A stretch of DNA of 22,123 nt from CAWBKV01 sp041946675. Its GTDB lineage: Archaea; Halobacteriota; Methanosarcinia; Methanotrichales; Methanotrichaceae. Of this stretch, positions 20,857-22,123 are shown in pieces. The stretch covers positions 1-22,123 of the forward strand of contig JBHGAU010000045.1 of the NCBI GenBank assembly GCA_041946675.1, written 5' to 3'. The translations under genes and the position numbers were made by a program. A model generated the notes under the pieces. The model saw nothing but the letters and a program-made list of their open reading frames with translations. It did no database searches and was not told the DNA's origin. Position 1 is the stretch's first letter. Each line of letters starts with the position of its first letter.

Positions 20857-22123
20857 ATGAGGTGGGCATGCTTATTCTATTTTTTTATTGTATTATTTTT
20901 AATCGCATCAAATACGAGCAATGCATCGGACTGGCCTTTGTTCAAGAAGGACGCCATCAACTCAGGCTCAAGCTCTGACCGGGTTCCCGATAATCCTGCC
21001 ATCCTATGGTCTGCCGATATTCAGAGGATGGAGACCACTCCCGTGATCTCCTCTGATCTGGTCTATACCCTGGCAGGGAACGGCTCGGTCTTTGCATTTG
21101 ATAAGAACACGGGTGGCCTGAGGTGGAGGTCCCAGCTGGACGGCTGGGTCTTCCAGATGTCACCTCTTGCCTGCAGCGGAGAAAAGATCTTTGCAGCCAC
21201 TGATTCTGGAGTTCTGGCATCCCTCGATGCCCTGACCGGAAAGGTGCTCTGGAAACGGGATCTGACCGATAAGAGATTTGAGGCGCCCTTAAACTACGTA
21301 GACGGCCAGCTATTCTTAGGAGAGGGAAGTGCCTACGGAGCAGGCCAGAAGAAGTTCTTCTGCTTTGATGAAAACGGCACAGAGTGCTGGAACGTCTCCA
21401 GGAACACGACGGGCTACGCGTGGTGCGGGGCCTGCAGGGCTCAAGACTACCTGGTCTTCGGCCAGCATGACGGCCGCATCTTTTGCGTGAACCGCCTGAG
21501 CGGAAAGGTATCTGATGAGCTGAACCTGAGTGACAGCTCCAGAATGAGCTTCTCCAGGGAAAAGCCTGGTAGGATCAGGGCATCTGCAGCCTTCAAAGAC
21601 GGATACGTCTATATCACATCTGAGATCTCGGCTGAGGAGGGCTATGCCTGGAAGATAGGCCTGGATAATAATACTGGGAAGTTCGAGGATCAGGGATGGA
21701 GCTCTCCAGTGGGCTTCAGCACCTCAACGCCTACCGTTTACAAAGGCCGGGTTTACCTGGGCCTGGGCGAGCACGGCCATCCCGGCGCTCTGGCCTGTCT
21801 GAACGACTCCAGCGGCGACTTGATCTGGTCCTACCCTGTGGAGGCTGGAGTGAAGTCCTCTCCGTCCATATCGACGGCAGATGAGGCGCCGAAGATACTC
21901 TTCACAACCGCCCAGGTCAACGGCTCTGTCTACTGCCTGAAGGACGCGGGAAAGACGGGAGAGATGCTCTGGAAATTGAATCCTCCTGATACGGGATATC
22001 TGCTGGGCGGCGTGGCCATCTCCGACGGACGAGTTTATTTCGGAACTGAGGGCAACCAGCACTACGGAAAGCTGTACTGCCTCGGCGACGCCGTGGGCTG
22101 GCCCCAGTTCCATCTGGACCCCG
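20857..22123 (+). CDS. Secreted PQQ/BamB-like beta-propeller protein (cut by window edge)
   Basis: From ATG 20857 the frame is open for 422 codons to the edge. Residues 1-24 (MRWACLFYFFIVLFLIASNTSNA) form a signal peptide, then DWPLFKKDAINSGSSSDRVPDNPAILWS, the usual beginning of this family in methanogens. At least six PQQ-like repeats follow, each with a G-x-(V/L)-x-(A/C)-(F/L/V)-(D/N) ... G-x-(L/V)-W pattern, such as GSVFAFDKNTGGLRW, GVLASLDALTGKVLW and GALACLNDSSGDLIW. These eight-bladed propellers act in protein contacts outside the cell; binding of PQQ is not implied. GGTGA 8 bases upstream overlaps the stop of the preceding gene. Codons are more G/C-ending than in the rest of the window. 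Confidence 0.88.
   Translation, partial: MRWACLFYFFIVLFLIASNTSNASDWPLFKKDAINSGSSSDRVPDNPAILWSADIQRMETTPVISSDLVYTLAGNGSVFAFDKNTGGLRWRSQLDGWVFQMSPLACSGEKIFAATDSGVLASLDALTGKVLWKRDLTDKRFEAPLNYVDGQLFLGEGSAYGAGQKKFFCFDENGTECWNVSRNTTGYAWCGACRAQDYLVFGQHDGRIFCVNRLSGKVSDELNLSDSSRMSFSREKPGRIRASAAFKDGYVYITSEISAEEGYAWKIGLDNNTGKFEDQGWSSPVGFSTSTPTVYKGRVYLGLGEHGHPGALACLNDSSGDLIWSYPVEAGVKSSPSISTADEAPKILFTTAQVNGSVYCLKDAGKTGEMLWKLNPPDTGYLLGGVAISDGRVYFGTEGNQHYGKLYCLGDAVGWPQFHLDP

Noticed and set aside
21724..22113. 129-aa minus-strand ORF at the right edge
   Set aside because: It is opposite the continuous PQQ-repeat frame, which has a signal peptide, a ribosome binding site and repeat motifs.

Overview
The window looks like chromosomal DNA of a methanogenic archaeon, most likely of the Methanosarcinales and plausibly Methanothrix-like. 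That placement is inference from gene content. Archaeal traits seen directly are TATA boxes about 25 bases before several starts, GGTGA-type ribosome binding sites, several TTG/GTG starts, an archaeal-type TrpRS, an endonuclease Q with a PCNA-binding tail, a LarB protein and a short (class III) hybrid-cluster protein. No tRNA, rRNA, CRISPR array or intact insertion sequence was seen.

Bases 1-4300: the left edge cuts a leftward gene for a secreted Pro/Thr/Cys-rich protein. Then come nnr (NAD(P)HX repair) and moaC (molybdopterin synthesis), overlapping by 3 bases. On the minus strand follow a broken hicA toxin gene next to an intact hicB, then trpS.

Bases 4300-11400: a winged-helix regulator has three TTTGT-ACAAA palindromes in its promoter. 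After it lie a gene-poor stretch, an Hsp20 gene and a four-gene signalling block: a 55-aa ORF, a membrane PAS histidine kinase, an Rcp1-like single-domain response regulator and a REC-kinase-REC hybrid. None of the block's proteins carries a DNA-binding domain. A leftward methyltransferase shares a TATA region with the divergent gene for an HhH/MutS-type ATPase.

Bases 11400-17900: after the MutS-like gene and a small membrane protein comes a group of stress genes. A group I truncated hemoglobin faces a five-gene minus-strand operon: cupin, hemerythrin, DUF4405-like membrane protein, hybrid-cluster protein (Hcp) and SnoaL-like protein. Together they suggest handling of NO, hydroxylamine or O2 in an anaerobe. 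Inverted repeats occupy both promoters.

Bases 17900-22123: endonuclease Q and larB diverge from a 61-base gap. The 670 bases after larB hold no convincing gene but much structure: a promoter-preceded 51-base hairpin (candidate small RNA), a 10-bp hairpin, a 95-base palindrome with outward-facing TATA boxes on both arms, and a leader with two strong hairpins and four GGAGG motifs. The leader precedes a 79-aa protein of unknown function, whose stop overlaps the ribosome binding site of a secreted PQQ-repeat (beta-propeller) protein that runs off the right edge. The noncoding stretch and the stress-gene group are the parts most likely to repay further work.
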